A stretch of DNA of 64,000 nucleotides from GCA-003244245 sp963822695 (GCA_963822695.1 CAWGJH010000008.1:1-64000), one strand, 5' to 3'; shown: positions 8,605 through 17,372, counted from the stretch's first letter. Numbers and translations: made by a program. Notes: generated from the sequence alone by a model not told the origin.

Positions 8605-10694
8605 GGGGTGACCAGCCCAGCGGTGCGCAGGTGGTCGATCAGGGTGGTGACATCGGCGAGGGCGCGGTCGTGGGTGATGGTGTAGCGCTGGGTGAGCAGG
8701 CCGGCGGCCTGGGGGAGTTCGGCGCCGTTGAGCAGGGCGTCGAGGATGAGGGCGCCGCTGGCGTTGAGCTGGAAGTAGCGGCCGGTGCGTTCGTCGAGAA
8801 GCACCATGCCGTCGTCGGTGGTGGTGGTGGTGATGTGGGGGCGCAGGGTCACCGTCATGCTTGCCTCGCGGGGGTGGGGCTGGGGGTGGGCGTGCAACCA
8901 GGTCTCGGCAGCGAGGGTCGCCTCCAGCAAGGCGTACGACAGTCGGGGCGGGTACAAGCCCAGGACCGCTTGGCGTAGGGCGTGGGCATCGATGATACCC
9001 AGCCGGGCTAGGACGGGGACCTCCAGCAGTTCGGCTAGCTGTGCGCGTTGGGCGCGTAACCCGGCGTGCAGGTCGACGCTGAACTCGCTTTTGGTCCGTC
9101 GAGCCAGCAGCTCGGCGGGGACGACGCCGCGCATCGCGGTGACTGTCAGGGGTTTGTAGGCGAACGGTGTGGTGCGCTCGTGCAGGCGCACGGCTAGGCA
9201 GGCCTCGATGACCCGGTCGTCCAGGAACGGGTAGTGCACCGGCAGCCCGGCCTGGGCGCTGACACGGGTCAGTGCGCGGCACATGCGGGCTCCTGAGTGG
9301 ATCGCCAGCAGCACCTCGTGCTGGGCGCGGGTGGCGGCCAGTGGTTGGGCCGCGCCGGCGGCCTGACGAAGCGCCCCCCGCACCCTCACCACGGTCTCGG
9401 GGGTGGCCCAAGGTGGCAGGCCGACCCGGGTCTGCCAGCCCAACTCGGGAACCCGGGCCCCCATGAGCGGTGGGGACAGGTCCGCGACCGTCTGATGTAG
9501 CCACCGACTGTAGGGGCGGCGGTCGGCGGCGGCGCGCAGGGTCGCGGCCAGCGGCCAGCGCCTGCGGGCGGCCCAGGCCCGTAGGTGTGCAAGGCCGATG
9601 CCTGGCCGGCTGCTCATGGTGGTATGTAGATAGGATAGGGAGGCTTGCACCACCTGGTCCCCGCCCTCCCCGCACAGGTGCAGCCGGGAGCCGGCCTCAA
9701 CCATGCGGTGAGCCAGCTCCACCGACAAGGCGCGCACCCGCCCACCCAGGACCGGCTCGTCCAGGCCCCGACCGGCGTCCAGCAGCCCCGCGTGGAACGT
9801 CGGCATGACGCGCAGGTCAACCAGCAGATGGTGCACCTGCGGCAGGTAGGTCGCGGCACGGGCGGCCCAGGAGGCATCGTCGTGGCCCGCGTCGGCCCCG
9901 GCTTGGGTGAACGCGATCAGCTTCGCGGGCCCGGGCGCGGCCAGAAAACACAGCGGGGTGGAATCCATGCCACCGGACAGGTCGGCGCTGATCGTCCCGC
10001 CCGCGCTCGTGCGCGCCGCGACCGCCTGCGCCAGCTCCTCGGCCACCCGTGGCGCGCCCGCAGCCAGCGGCACGTCGGGCTCCGGCGGCGTCCACCATCG
10101 CCCCACCCGCGCCCCACCGCGCGGGTCCAGCAGCAGGAAGCTACCGGGGGGGACCGCCTGCACACCCCGCCATACTGACTGCTCGGCTAACGGGTGCGGC
10201 ACCATCGGCTCCAACAGCCGCACAGCCAGCGCCTCAGTGTCCACGCCGGCGCCGATCACACCAGCGAGCGCATCCGAGCGGTCAGCACCGATCGTCACAC
10301 CGCCCAGGCGCGCGTAATACAACCGCCGCAACCCGGAGGCCGTGCCCTGCGCGCGGACCCGCCCACCGATCGAGGCCAGCAGATGAACACTGCCCACCAG
10401 CCTGGTGGCCCATTGGTCCAGATCCTCGACCGTACGCGCTCGACCGGCCAACTCTGCCAGGCGTTCGGCACTCGGCGCACAGTCACCGATGACCGCCAGA
10501 CGGACCAGTCCAGCGGCGGCGACCATCACCTCCCCGGCCGCCCAGCGCCCGACCAGCCACGGGCGGCCCGAGGCATGCACCACCACCTCCACCCAGCCTT
10601 GCCCGCTCACCGCCTCAGCCGCGGCCGAGGCGGCAGCACAATCCGGAAGGACCGCGAACCACCCCCGGCCACACCCCAACACGGAACCCGCCAC
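8601..10694 (-). CDS. Lasso cyclase (C, asparagine synthetase-like) fused to B1/RRE
   Basis: 697 residues from GTG 10694 (GAGAAGG 11 bases upstream, overlapping the precursor stop); an ATG at 10742 would overlap the precursor. Residues 1-612 are a lasso cyclase: a degenerate glutaminase-like N-terminus, then an asparagine synthetase domain with the ATP pyrophosphatase loop SGGMDS (240-245). It adenylates the acidic side chain and closes the macrolactam. Residues 613-697 (MTVTLRPHITTTTTDDG, GRYFQLNASGALILDALL) are a complete B1/PqqD-like recognition domain that binds the leader. No stop separates them: the usual separate C and B1 genes are one frame. GAGG five bases before the internal ATG at 8858 could also allow separate B1 synthesis. 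Confidence 0.9.
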   Translation of the reverse strand: MAGSVLGCGRGWFAVLPDCAAASAAAEAVSGQGWVEVVVHASGRPWLVGRWAAGEVMVAAAGLVRLAVIGDCAPSAERLAELAGRARTVEDLDQWATRLVGSVHLLASIGGRVRAQGTASGLRRLYYARLGGVTIGADRSDALAGVIGAGVDTEALAVRLLEPMVPHPLAEQSVWRGVQAVPPGSFLLLDPRGGARVGRWWTPPEPDVPLAAGAPRVAEELAQAVAARTSAGGTISADLSGGMDSTPLCFLAAPGPAKLIAFTQAGADAGHDDASWAARAATYLPQVHHLLVDLRVMPTFHAGLLDAGRGLDEPVLGGRVRALSVELAHRMVEAGSRLHLCGEGGDQVVQASLSYLHTTMSSRPGIGLAHLRAWAARRRWPLAATLRAAADRRPYSRWLHQTVADLSPPLMGARVPELGWQTRVGLPPWATPETVVRVRGALRQAAGAAQPLAATRAQHEVLLAIHSGARMCRALTRVSAQAGLPVHYPFLDDRVIEACLAVRLHERTTPFAYKPLTVTAMRGVVPAELLARRTKSEFSVDLHAGLRAQRAQLAELLEVPVLARLGIIDAHALRQAVLGLYPPRLSYALLEATLAAETWLHAHPQPHPREASMTVTLRPHITTTTTDDGMVLLDERTGRYFQLNASGALILDALLNGAELPQAAGLLTQRYTITHDRALADVTTLIDHLRTAGLVTP

Positions 10695-10710
10695 CGCCGA
10701 AGTTACCTTC

Positions 10711-10851
10711 TCATCCCATGTAACCGAAGGAGTCCGGTGCACTGGAGCCGTTACCGGCCGTCAGTTCCGCGAACTGACCGATTTCGACCAGCATCGGCGG
10801 CTCATACACCTCCCGCTCCGTGATCTGTTCCGTGGTCTGTGTGGGCTCCAT
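10711..10851 (-). CDS. Lasso peptide precursor A
   Basis: 46 residues from ATG 10851 (GGGAG six bases upstream). The leader carries the lasso recognition pattern YEPPMLVEIGQFAELT: Tyr-x2-Pro, Leu, Gly and the Thr at position -2 (T31, A32). The predicted core is GNGSSAPDSFGYMG: Gly1 would form an isopeptide with Asp8, giving an eight-residue ring threaded by a six-residue tail SFGYMG. Spacing GxGSxxxDSFG resembles sungsanpin and chaxapeptin as I recall them, but the tail is shorter and lacks their bulky end. The order A-C-B1-B2 is that of actinobacterial class II clusters. No ABC transporter gene is adjacent. Confidence 0.9.
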   Translation of the reverse strand: MEPTQTTEQITEREVYEPPMLVEIGQFAELTAGNGSSAPDSFGYMG

Positions 10852-11211
10852 AGTGATCTCCCTTTTTCTGTGGGCTTCCCCCTGGGTGAGGTCGTGCTTC
10901 GACGCCGACCTGCGGCGCCACATAACATGCTAGGGCCGGAGCGGTGTGTCCGCGGGGGTAGTGCTCTTCTCGCGGCGCGCCCGGACGGGTCGCCAACCCG
11001 AGGACGACGAGTTCTTTGTCCGGCGCAGGTTCCCACTCTCCGAAGCGGTGCCTGATCTCGGCGGTGCCCGGGGTGTCTTCCCGTGGATCCATAGCCTGGG
11101 TGCCACGGCGGACGTGTGCGAACCAGCGGTCTAGTGGGATAAAACGGATAAATCGGGGGATCGGGCATATTCACTGCCGATTCACCGAATCTTCACGGCA
11201 GAATACTGAGC
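10852..11211. promoter_or_regulatory. Divergent intergenic region, lasso operon / NACHT gene
   Basis: 360 bases without a gene I can support. It must hold the promoter of the lasso operon on the minus strand and of the NACHT gene on the plus strand. The last 60 bases before 11212 are relatively AT-rich (GGGATAAAACGGATAAATCG near 11133). The NACHT ATG has no clear Shine-Dalgarno; an AATACT-like -10 only a few bases upstream would suit a nearly leaderless transcript. Short frames here look accidental. Confidence 0.4.
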
Positions 11212-13878
11212 ATGGGGTTCGGGCGGGGGCGTCTCTGGTTCTGGATGGGGTTGTTGCTGGTCGCTGCGGCGACGATCGTGACCGTGGTCCTCCTCTTCCT
11301 TGGCATAAACGCAGAGTTGGTCGGCACGCTCATTGCCGTGGTAACCACCGCGGTCGGGGCTGCTACGTGGCTGTGGAAGCGAGCGCGACCCACCAAGGAT
11401 GCGCGGTTGTCGTTGGAGCGGGCGGCGGATGAGCTGGCCGAGCAGCTGCGGCGGCAGTGGAAGCGGGCCGCCGCCGAGCGGGGGCTGACCCCGGCGCCGA
11501 TTCCCGTGCGGTGGCGATGGTCACCCCGGTCGGTGACCGGTTCGGCAGCGGAGGCGGTTGGTGGTGGGGGGTTCGCGCCGTTGCCCGGGATGGCGGTGGT
11601 CACCGCGAAGGATCTGCGGTCTGGTGAGTTGAAGGATCTTATCGGCCTCTACGGTGGCCTAGGTTCCGGCCGGCTCATTGTCCTTGGCGAGCCGGGTGCG
11701 GGCAAGAGTGGCGCCGGGATTCTGCTGCTGCTTGGTGCGCTGGACCGTCGGGCCACGGTCACGGCCGAGGAGCGGGCGCGGGTGCCGGTGCCGGTGCTGG
11801 TCACCCCACGCGGCTGGGACCCGACCACTGACCTCTTCGCCGAGTGGCTGGCCGATCGGCTGGCGCGTGACTATGCCCTGTTGCGGGCTACGGAGTACGG
11901 CGGGGACGCCGCGATGCGCCTCATCGCCGACGGTCGCCTGGCGGTCATCCTTGATGGGCTGGATGAAATGCCCGAGGCGCTGCGCCCGGAGGCGCTGTGC
12001 GCGCTGGACGAACAGGCCACCTTCCGGCTGGTCGTGCTCACGCGCACCAAAGAGCTGGAAGCCGCAGTCCGCGACGGTCACCCCCTGCAGGGGGCGGCGG
12101 CGCTGGAACTGCTGCCGATTGGCCCGAGTCAGGCGGGGAAGTATCTGACCAGTCATCTGATCGACCCGCCGCCTGACCCATGGCAACACTTAATTGATCA
12201 TCTGCGGGAGCACCCCCAGGGTGTGCTGGCCCAAGCGCTGACCACCCCGCTGACGCTGACCCTGGTCCGGCACACCTATGGCCCCAAGGAGAGGGTCGAT
12301 GAACTCATCGACGGTAGCCGGTTCCCTGCCAAAGAGGCCATCGAGAATCATCTTCTGGACCAGGTCCTGACCGCCGCGTACGCCCAACACCCGGGCCGAC
12401 CGGTCCCGCACTACGCCGTGGATCAGGCCCGAGGATGGTTGGGTCAGCTGGCCCACCGGATGAAGGAGGAACGGACCCAAGATCTGGCGTGGTGGCAAAT
12501 CCCGCGCTGGGTTCCGGCGTGGCCTCGCGCTTTCGTCACGGTAGCCGTCATGGTCCTTGTCTCCACATTTCTAGTCAAGTCCCTAGCCGTACTTGCAGTC
12601 CAAATTAATTTTCTTTCTGCGTTCCGGTTAGGCTCCCTAATCACACCCGTCTTCGGCCTGATACTCGGGTGTGCGTCCATGTTTGGGCCTGGGTTGCTCC
12701 TCCTGTCCCCGCCCAGTGGAAGAATTCTTTCGCAGCGGGAACGGTTGCAGTGGAGAAAGACCGAGATTCTTTCCCTTCTCCTTTTTGGGCTCGTGAGTGG
12801 TATCGGGATTGGGCTTACGAAGAGTAATTTCTCGGCTGGGCTCGTGTCTAGTTTCGTGATCGGACTTGGGTTTGTCCTCGGCGGAGGACCGCCGCAACAG
12901 CTGGGTTGGCTCCAATGGAGCAGAACTGATACCCGCACGAATCTCCGCACCGGACTCGCGCTCGGGCTCGTGGCCGGGCTCGTGGCCGGGCTCGTGGTCG
13001 GGCTCGGGCACGGGCCCGGGTACGGGCCCGAGCAGGGGCTCGTGTGTGGATTCGTCGTCGGAATCGGATATATGATGGTGATCGTCGTCGGTGGACGACC
13101 TTCCCGGCAGCGGAGTCAGCTCCGGGAAACCAGAATTGATACCCCGACAATTCTCCTCATCGGGCTCATTATCGCGATCGTGGCCACAAATAGCTACGGG
13201 ATCGTCTACGTTCTCGCAGTCATATTCGCCGGACGATCTCCTCTGCAACGAAGTTGGCTCCGGTGGAGCAGGACTACTACCCTAACAACTCTCCTCGCCG
13301 GCCTCACGACCGGGCTCGTGTACGGGCTCGCGTACAGGCTCGTGTACGAGAACATGTACGGGTTTAAGCTCGGGCTCGTGTTCGGGCTCGTGTTCGGGCT
13401 CGTGTACGGGCTCCCGCTGGGGTTAAGACAGCCACCAACTGAGGCCATCAGTCCACTCGATCCCCCGTCATTGTGGCGCCGGGAGCGTCAGTTCGGGCTC
13501 GTGGCCGGGCTCGTGGCCGGGATCGTCCTCGGGCTCGTGTTCGAGTTCGGGGAAGGGCTTATAAACGTGTTCAGCGCCGTGATCGGGTTTGGGCCTGTGG
13601 ACGGTGGGCCTAATTTCGGTGGGCTTGTGGTTGGGCTCGTGACCGGGCTCGGTTCAGGGTTGATGTCATCCACCACGTGGGCGACTATGCTAGCCAGCGC
13701 ACAGCTACGGCGACGGGGCGAGACTCCGGCACGTCTGCTGCGCTTTCTTGATGATGCTCATGAACGTCAGGTCCTGCGAACGGTAGGCCCCACGTATCAA
13801 TTCCGGCACGCTCGGCTTCAAGACCGGCTTGTCGGAGAGCGGGACAAACTCGGGGAGGCAAGTTACGAGCGCGGTTGA
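11212..13878 (+). CDS. NACHT NTPase with Gly-Leu-Val-rich multispan membrane domain
   Basis: 888 residues. Two N-terminal membrane helices (about 8-30 and 35-55) lead to a NACHT domain with Walker A GEPGAGKS (159-166) and Walker B LAVILDGLDE (243-252). A helical arm follows, then from about residue 435 roughly ten hydrophobic segments, many of them repeats of GLVxGLVxGL, ending in a short soluble tail (about 835-888, LRFLDDAHERQVLRTVGPTYQFRHARLQD). Actinobacterial NACHT-membrane proteins of this layout are known but uncharacterised; NACHT STAND proteins elsewhere act in signalling and phage defence. The membrane part has lower GC and a DNA-level repeat of GGGCTCGTG, unlike its neighbours. Confidence 0.85.
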   Translation: MGFGRGRLWFWMGLLLVAAATIVTVVLLFLGINAELVGTLIAVVTTAVGAATWLWKRARPTKDARLSLERAADELAEQLRRQWKRAAAERGLTPAPIPVRWRWSPRSVTGSAAEAVGGGGFAPLPGMAVVTAKDLRSGELKDLIGLYGGLGSGRLIVLGEPGAGKSGAGILLLLGALDRRATVTAEERARVPVPVLVTPRGWDPTTDLFAEWLADRLARDYALLRATEYGGDAAMRLIADGRLAVILDGLDEMPEALRPEALCALDEQATFRLVVLTRTKELEAAVRDGHPLQGAAALELLPIGPSQAGKYLTSHLIDPPPDPWQHLIDHLREHPQGVLAQALTTPLTLTLVRHTYGPKERVDELIDGSRFPAKEAIENHLLDQVLTAAYAQHPGRPVPHYAVDQARGWLGQLAHRMKEERTQDLAWWQIPRWVPAWPRAFVTVAVMVLVSTFLVKSLAVLAVQINFLSAFRLGSLITPVFGLILGCASMFGPGLLLLSPPSGRILSQRERLQWRKTEILSLLLFGLVSGIGIGLTKSNFSAGLVSSFVIGLGFVLGGGPPQQLGWLQWSRTDTRTNLRTGLALGLVAGLVAGLVVGLGHGPGYGPEQGLVCGFVVGIGYMMVIVVGGRPSRQRSQLRETRIDTPTILLIGLIIAIVATNSYGIVYVLAVIFAGRSPLQRSWLRWSRTTTLTTLLAGLTTGLVYGLAYRLVYENMYGFKLGLVFGLVFGLVYGLPLGLRQPPTEAISPLDPPSLWRRERQFGLVAGLVAGIVLGLVFEFGEGLINVFSAVIGFGPVDGGPNFGGLVVGLVTGLGSGLMSSTTWATMLASAQLRRRGETPARLLRFLDDAHERQVLRTVGPTYQFRHARLQDRLVGERDKLGEASYERG

Positions 13879-14002
13879 CCTGTGGGTCGGGCTGGCGGGC
13901 CGGGCTGGCGGGCCGGGTCGGGGACGTTCCTCCGCAGCTCAGCATCACCGCCCTAGACCTCGCCCGCCGGTACTGCTCGGCGCCACTGATAGCCACACAT
14001 GA

Positions 14003-14106
14003 TCTCATGGATGCTTGTGCACCTTCCAACCCGTCCGCGAACGGTCTCATGGATGCTTGTGCACTTTTCGGCTCGCCCGTGAGCAGTCACATGGATGCTT
14101 GTGCAC
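14003..14106. repeat. 42-base periodic repeat, three units
   Basis: The 20-base motif TCTCATGGATGCTTGTGCAC starts at 14003 and 14045, with a variant (TCACATGG...) at 14087, so the period is exactly 42. The first interval (CTTCCAACCCGTCCGCGAACGG) recurs almost unchanged at 28391-28412 on the opposite strand. It lies between the convergent NACHT and pssA genes, so it could be transcribed from either side. Confidence 0.85.
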
Positions 14107-14130
14107 CTTTCACCCCGGGCATGCGCGGGG

Positions 14131-15072
14131 TTAAGGGTGCCGGCGTAGGCCGATCCAGCGGGAACGGCGATCTCGGGGCACCTGGCCGTTGGTCTCGCCG
14201 CCTCGGCGGCGGCGTACTGCGGCGCCGGCCCGAGCGGCGGCGCCGGCCACTCGCCGTCGCAGCGGTGGACGCAGGCCGAGGCGGTGCATGCTGCGTGCGG
14301 TGCGGCGGATCGCCCGGCGCTGGCGAGGCGGGACCTGCCACGCCGAGGGGTGCTGCGCGAGCCACCGGTAGCGGTAGCTTGCATAGGGCACGTGGGCCAG
14401 GTACAGCAGCATCGCCACGCCCAGCGACGCGAACGGGAATGTGATCACTGCGGCGGTCAGCCCGGTGATCAGCACCAGCAGCGGTGCTACCGCCCGCGCT
14501 GGTACCCGCACCGTCTTCATCGACAGGGTGGGTAACCGGCTCACCATCGCCAGGGCCACCGTGACCGTCCATACCGCCACGGTCGCCGGCGAGGACCACC
14601 AGCCCGCGCCGAACTGGAGGAACACGGTGAGCGGGAGCAACGCCAGCAGCGCGCCCGCCGGTGAGGGGATCCCGGTGAAGAACTCCTTGGCGAACGGCAG
14701 CGCCTCGGTGTTGTCCAGCAGGGTGTTGAACCGGGCCAACCGCAACACCACGCAGACCGTGAACACCAGCGCCACCGGCCACCCCACCGGGGTGCTTCTC
14801 AGCGCCCAGATGAACAGCACGACCGCTGGCGCTACGCCGAAGGCCACCGAGTCGGCCAGCGAGTCCAGTTCGGCGCCGATCCGGGAGGTGGCGTCGAGCA
14901 ACCGGGCCAGCCGGCCATCCAGCGCGTCCAGCAGCGCCGCCACCCCGATCGCGGCGAGCGCGCCGGTGTTGTTCCCGTCCAGGGCGAATTTCAGCGCGGA
15001 CAGGCCCGAGCACAGCGCCAGTACGGTGATGGCGTTGGGCAGCAGGCGGACCCCGGCGCCAGCGTTGGGCAC
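14131..15072 (-). CDS. pssA: CDP-diacylglycerol-serine O-phosphatidyltransferase
   Basis: 313 residues, membrane bound. The CDP-alcohol phosphatidyltransferase signature is complete: D-A-L-D-G-R-L-A-R followed by G-A-E-L-D-S-L-A-D (about residues 48-74), which binds CDP-diacylglycerol and metal. About eight hydrophobic helices follow, then an Arg-rich cytoplasmic tail of some 70 residues that is longer than usual. It makes phosphatidylserine, which the adjacent psd product decarboxylates. Its start lies three bases after the psd stop on the same strand, so the two are one operon. Confidence 0.93.
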   Translation of the reverse strand: MPNAGAGVRLLPNAITVLALCSGLSALKFALDGNNTGALAAIGVAALLDALDGRLARLLDATSRIGAELDSLADSVAFGVAPAVVLFIWALRSTPVGWPVALVFTVCVVLRLARFNTLLDNTEALPFAKEFFTGIPSPAGALLALLPLTVFLQFGAGWWSSPATVAVWTVTVALAMVSRLPTLSMKTVRVPARAVAPLLVLITGLTAAVITFPFASLGVAMLLYLAHVPYASYRYRWLAQHPSAWQVPPRQRRAIRRTARSMHRLGLRPPLRRRVAGAAARAGAAVRRRRGGETNGQVPRDRRSRWIGLRRHP

Positions 15073-15075
15073 GGC

Positions 15076-15789
15076 TCAGGCTTCCCCGGCCACGGGGAGT
15101 CGGGCCAGCGCGGTCTCCCCGCCCACGGTGTGTTGCCCGGGGTGGACCAGCAGTTCACTACCCGGCGGGAGGTAGACGTCCACCCGGGACCCGAAGCGGA
15201 TCAGGCCATAGGTGGCTCCGGCCCGCACCATGTCGCCGGGCCGCACCGAGCAGACGATCCGGCGGGCCACCAGCCCGGCGATCTGTACCACGACGAGGTT
15301 GTGCCCGGTGCTCGAGCGCAGCAGCACGCTGGCGCGCTCGTTGTCCTCGCTGGCCTTGTCGAGGTCGGCCGTGAGGAACTTGCCTGGGCGGTAGGCGACG
15401 TGGCGGATCTCGCCGTCCATCGGGATGCGCTGCACGTGCACATCGAACACGGACAAGAACACGCTGACCCGTGGCCGTGGCTGCCCGCCGAGACCCAGCT
15501 CCGCAGGCGCCAGAGCAAGCGTCACGCTGCTCACAGTGCCGTCCGCGGGCGCGACGGCGAGTTCTGGGTCCCGCGGCGGCACCCGGTGCGGTTCGCGGAA
15601 GAACGCGGCGCAGCAGGCGGTGGCGATGGCGCCCAGCGTGCTTGCGGTCGGGGACAGCCGGCGCAGCAGCAACGTGGTGACCGCCCCCGCCGCCACGAAC
15701 GGCCTCCCTGCCGGGTGCATGGGTGGCAGAGTCTCGCGGGCGAGGTCCACCAGGTGTCGCAGCGTCGCGGGAAACTGGGGAGACGCCAT
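15076..15789 (-). CDS. psd: Phosphatidylserine decarboxylase, proenzyme
   Basis: 237 residues, the short PSD-A type. Conserved blocks seen are FFREPHR, the DG of the catalytic region (VAPADGTV), VFLSVFDVHVQRIPMDG (catalytic His region), and IRFGSRVDVYLP, where cleavage before the Ser of FGS creates the pyruvoyl group. Product phosphatidylethanolamine is a main actinobacterial phospholipid. First gene of a psd-pssA operon reading leftward. Confidence 0.93.
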   Translation of the reverse strand: MASPQFPATLRHLVDLARETLPPMHPAGRPFVAAGAVTTLLLRRLSPTASTLGAIATACCAAFFREPHRVPPRDPELAVAPADGTVSSVTLALAPAELGLGGQPRPRVSVFLSVFDVHVQRIPMDGEIRHVAYRPGKFLTADLDKASEDNERASVLLRSSTGHNLVVVQIAGLVARRIVCSVRPGDMVRAGATYGLIRFGSRVDVYLPPGSELLVHPGQHTVGGETALARLPVAGEA

Positions 15790-16157
15790 GCGCTGGTCAG
15801 GATCCTCGACTGTGGCTTAGGGGTAGGGCTTCACGTGGAGCATACCGGGCGATTCCGCACCGTACGCCCATCCCCCGGGAACGGCACCGGGGATCCCCCG
15901 TCCCCCGACGGGGGATCCCCGGTGCTCGTTAACCGCTCGTCCGCTCCCCAGCTCCCGAACGGTTACCTCCCAGCGCGCTCCTGCGCCCCCCGACGACGCA
16001 GGAACCCCACGCCATTCTGGGACGTAGCAGCTCGCCGAGCCTTTAGATTTCGTCGAGCCCTTGTTCACACTCAGTGTGCTGGGACTTACCCGTGATCACA
16101 AGGTCTGTCCGAGTGTCGTGGATTTCTCACACCTGTCACGGCTCCGCCGCCGAAAAA
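15790..16157. other. Gap between psd and moeA with a strong inverted repeat
   Basis: No gene is supported in these 368 bases. They contain the psd promoter region and the end of the moeA transcript, and a 16-bp inverted repeat listed separately. Confidence 0.6.
15884..15925. terminator. 16-bp perfect inverted repeat
   Basis: Arms GCACCGGGGATCCCCC (15884-15899) and its exact complement (15910-15925) flank a ten-base loop that is itself C-rich. It lies downstream of moeA, so a terminator for that leftward transcript is the simplest reading. There is no T-run, and it may also be a repeat element. Confidence 0.5.
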
Positions 16158-17372
16158 TCAGACGCCGGTGCGTAATACCACCACCTGCTCATCTACCTCG
16201 AGGTGAGTGGTGGTCTCGGGAATGTCGATCAGGCAGTTCGACCTGGCCAGCGCTCCGAGCAGGTGCGAGCCAGGGCCCCCGACCGGGGTGACGGTGCCCG
16301 CGGCGGGATCGAACGCGCCGCGCCGGAACTGCCGCTTGTCCGCGGGTGACTCCAGGGCCTCGGTCAGCCGGGCGATGGCTCGAGGCCGTTGCACCGGCAG
16401 GCGCATCGAGGCCCGCAGCGCGGGCCGGACGAACACCTCGAAGGACACCGAGGCGCTCACCGGGTTGCCGGGCATCGCCGCCACCGGCACCCCACGGTAG
16501 CGGCCGACGCCCTGCGGAGCGCCGGGGTTCATGGCCACCTTGCTGAAATCCACGCCGTGCCTGGCCATAGCGCTCTTGACCACCTCATAAGCCCCCGCGC
16601 TGACCCCACCGGAGGTCACCAGTAGATCTATCCCCGTCAAGCGGGGGGCCAGTGCGGCCTCCAGCGCGGCAACGTCGTCGGGCACGAAGTGCATCAACTG
16701 AGCCTCGCCGCCGGCCTCCCGAACCGCAGCGGCGAGCATCGTGCCGTTCGACTCGTAGATCTGCCCATGCTTCAGGGGGGTGCCTGGCATGACCAGCTCG
16801 GAACCGGTGGACAGCACCAGCACCCGCGCCGGGCGGTGCACCGGCAGCGCGGCGTAGCCGACTGCAGCCGCCACACCGAGCTGCGCCGGCCCCAGCACCG
16901 CACCTGCCGGCAGCACCTCGTCGCCAGCCGCCACGTCGCCTCCGGCCGGGCGCACGCTGTCACCCGGCGAGCGGGGAGCGTAGATCTGCACGTGGTGGCG
17001 CCCGCCGTCGGTGAGTTCCACCGGCACCACCGCGTCCGCGCCGGGCGGGATCGGCGCACCGGTCATGATCCGGTGCGCGGTGTGGGGGTGCAGCGATGGC
17101 GAGTCGGTGCGTCCGGCCGGGATATCCTCGGTAACTGGCAGCGCTACCGGCGCGTCGGCGGTGGCGCCCGCGATGTCCACCGAGCGCACCGCGTAGCCGT
17201 CCATCCCGGAGTTGTCGAAAGGCGGTAGCGGCACCGCCGCAGTGATCGGCTCGGCCAGGGCGAGGCCGGCACACTCCACCAGGGCCAGCCGGATCACTGG
17301 AGTGGTGGCCAGCAGGGCGGCCACCACCCGGCCGTGCTCGTCGACGGATCGGGGTTTCTGCGCGGTGGACAT
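16158..17372 (-). CDS. moeA: Molybdopterin molybdotransferase
   Basis: 404 residues from ATG 17372 (MSTAQKPRSV); the frame is open to 17399. The MoeA hallmarks are present: PLPPFDNSGMDGYAV, RIMTGAPIPPGADAVVPVE, VLSTGSEL, and VTSGGVSAGAYEVVK plus GVPVAAMPGNPVSA of the MoCF-binding fold. It inserts molybdate into adenylylated molybdopterin. It is divergent from groEL and stands apart from the other molybdenum genes 4-5 kb away. Confidence 0.95.
   Translation of the reverse strand: MSTAQKPRSVDEHGRVVAALLATTPVIRLALVECAGLALAEPITAAVPLPPFDNSGMDGYAVRSVDIAGATADAPVALPVTEDIPAGRTDSPSLHPHTAHRIMTGAPIPPGADAVVPVELTDGGRHHVQIYAPRSPGDSVRPAGGDVAAGDEVLPAGAVLGPAQLGVAAAVGYAALPVHRPARVLVLSTGSELVMPGTPLKHGQIYESNGTMLAAAVREAGGEAQLMHFVPDDVAALEAALAPRLTGIDLLVTSGGVSAGAYEVVKSAMARHGVDFSKVAMNPGAPQGVGRYRGVPVAAMPGNPVSASVSFEVFVRPALRASMRLPVQRPRAIARLTEALESPADKRQFRRGAFDPAAGTVTPVGGPGSHLLGALARSNCLIDIPETTTHLEVDEQVVVLRTGV

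Noticed and set aside
8062..9675. A 537-codon open frame on the minus strand
   Set aside because: Only its end (from 8604) is the lasso B2 gene. The rest is the same-strand alternative frame of the cyclase, rich in Arg/Pro as expected of a GC-rich shadow.
12637..13248. Minus-strand frame with Pro/Glu/His repeats opposite the NACHT membrane domain
   Set aside because: The repeats mirror the GLV codons of the real gene on the plus strand; there is no start signal.
14003..14106. Possible CRISPR array
   Set aside because: Only three units with 20-base motifs, the spacers are shared between loci, and no cas genes are present.
15884..15925. Insertion-element end
   Set aside because: The inverted repeat stands alone, with no second copy or transposase nearby; a terminator-like hairpin is simpler.
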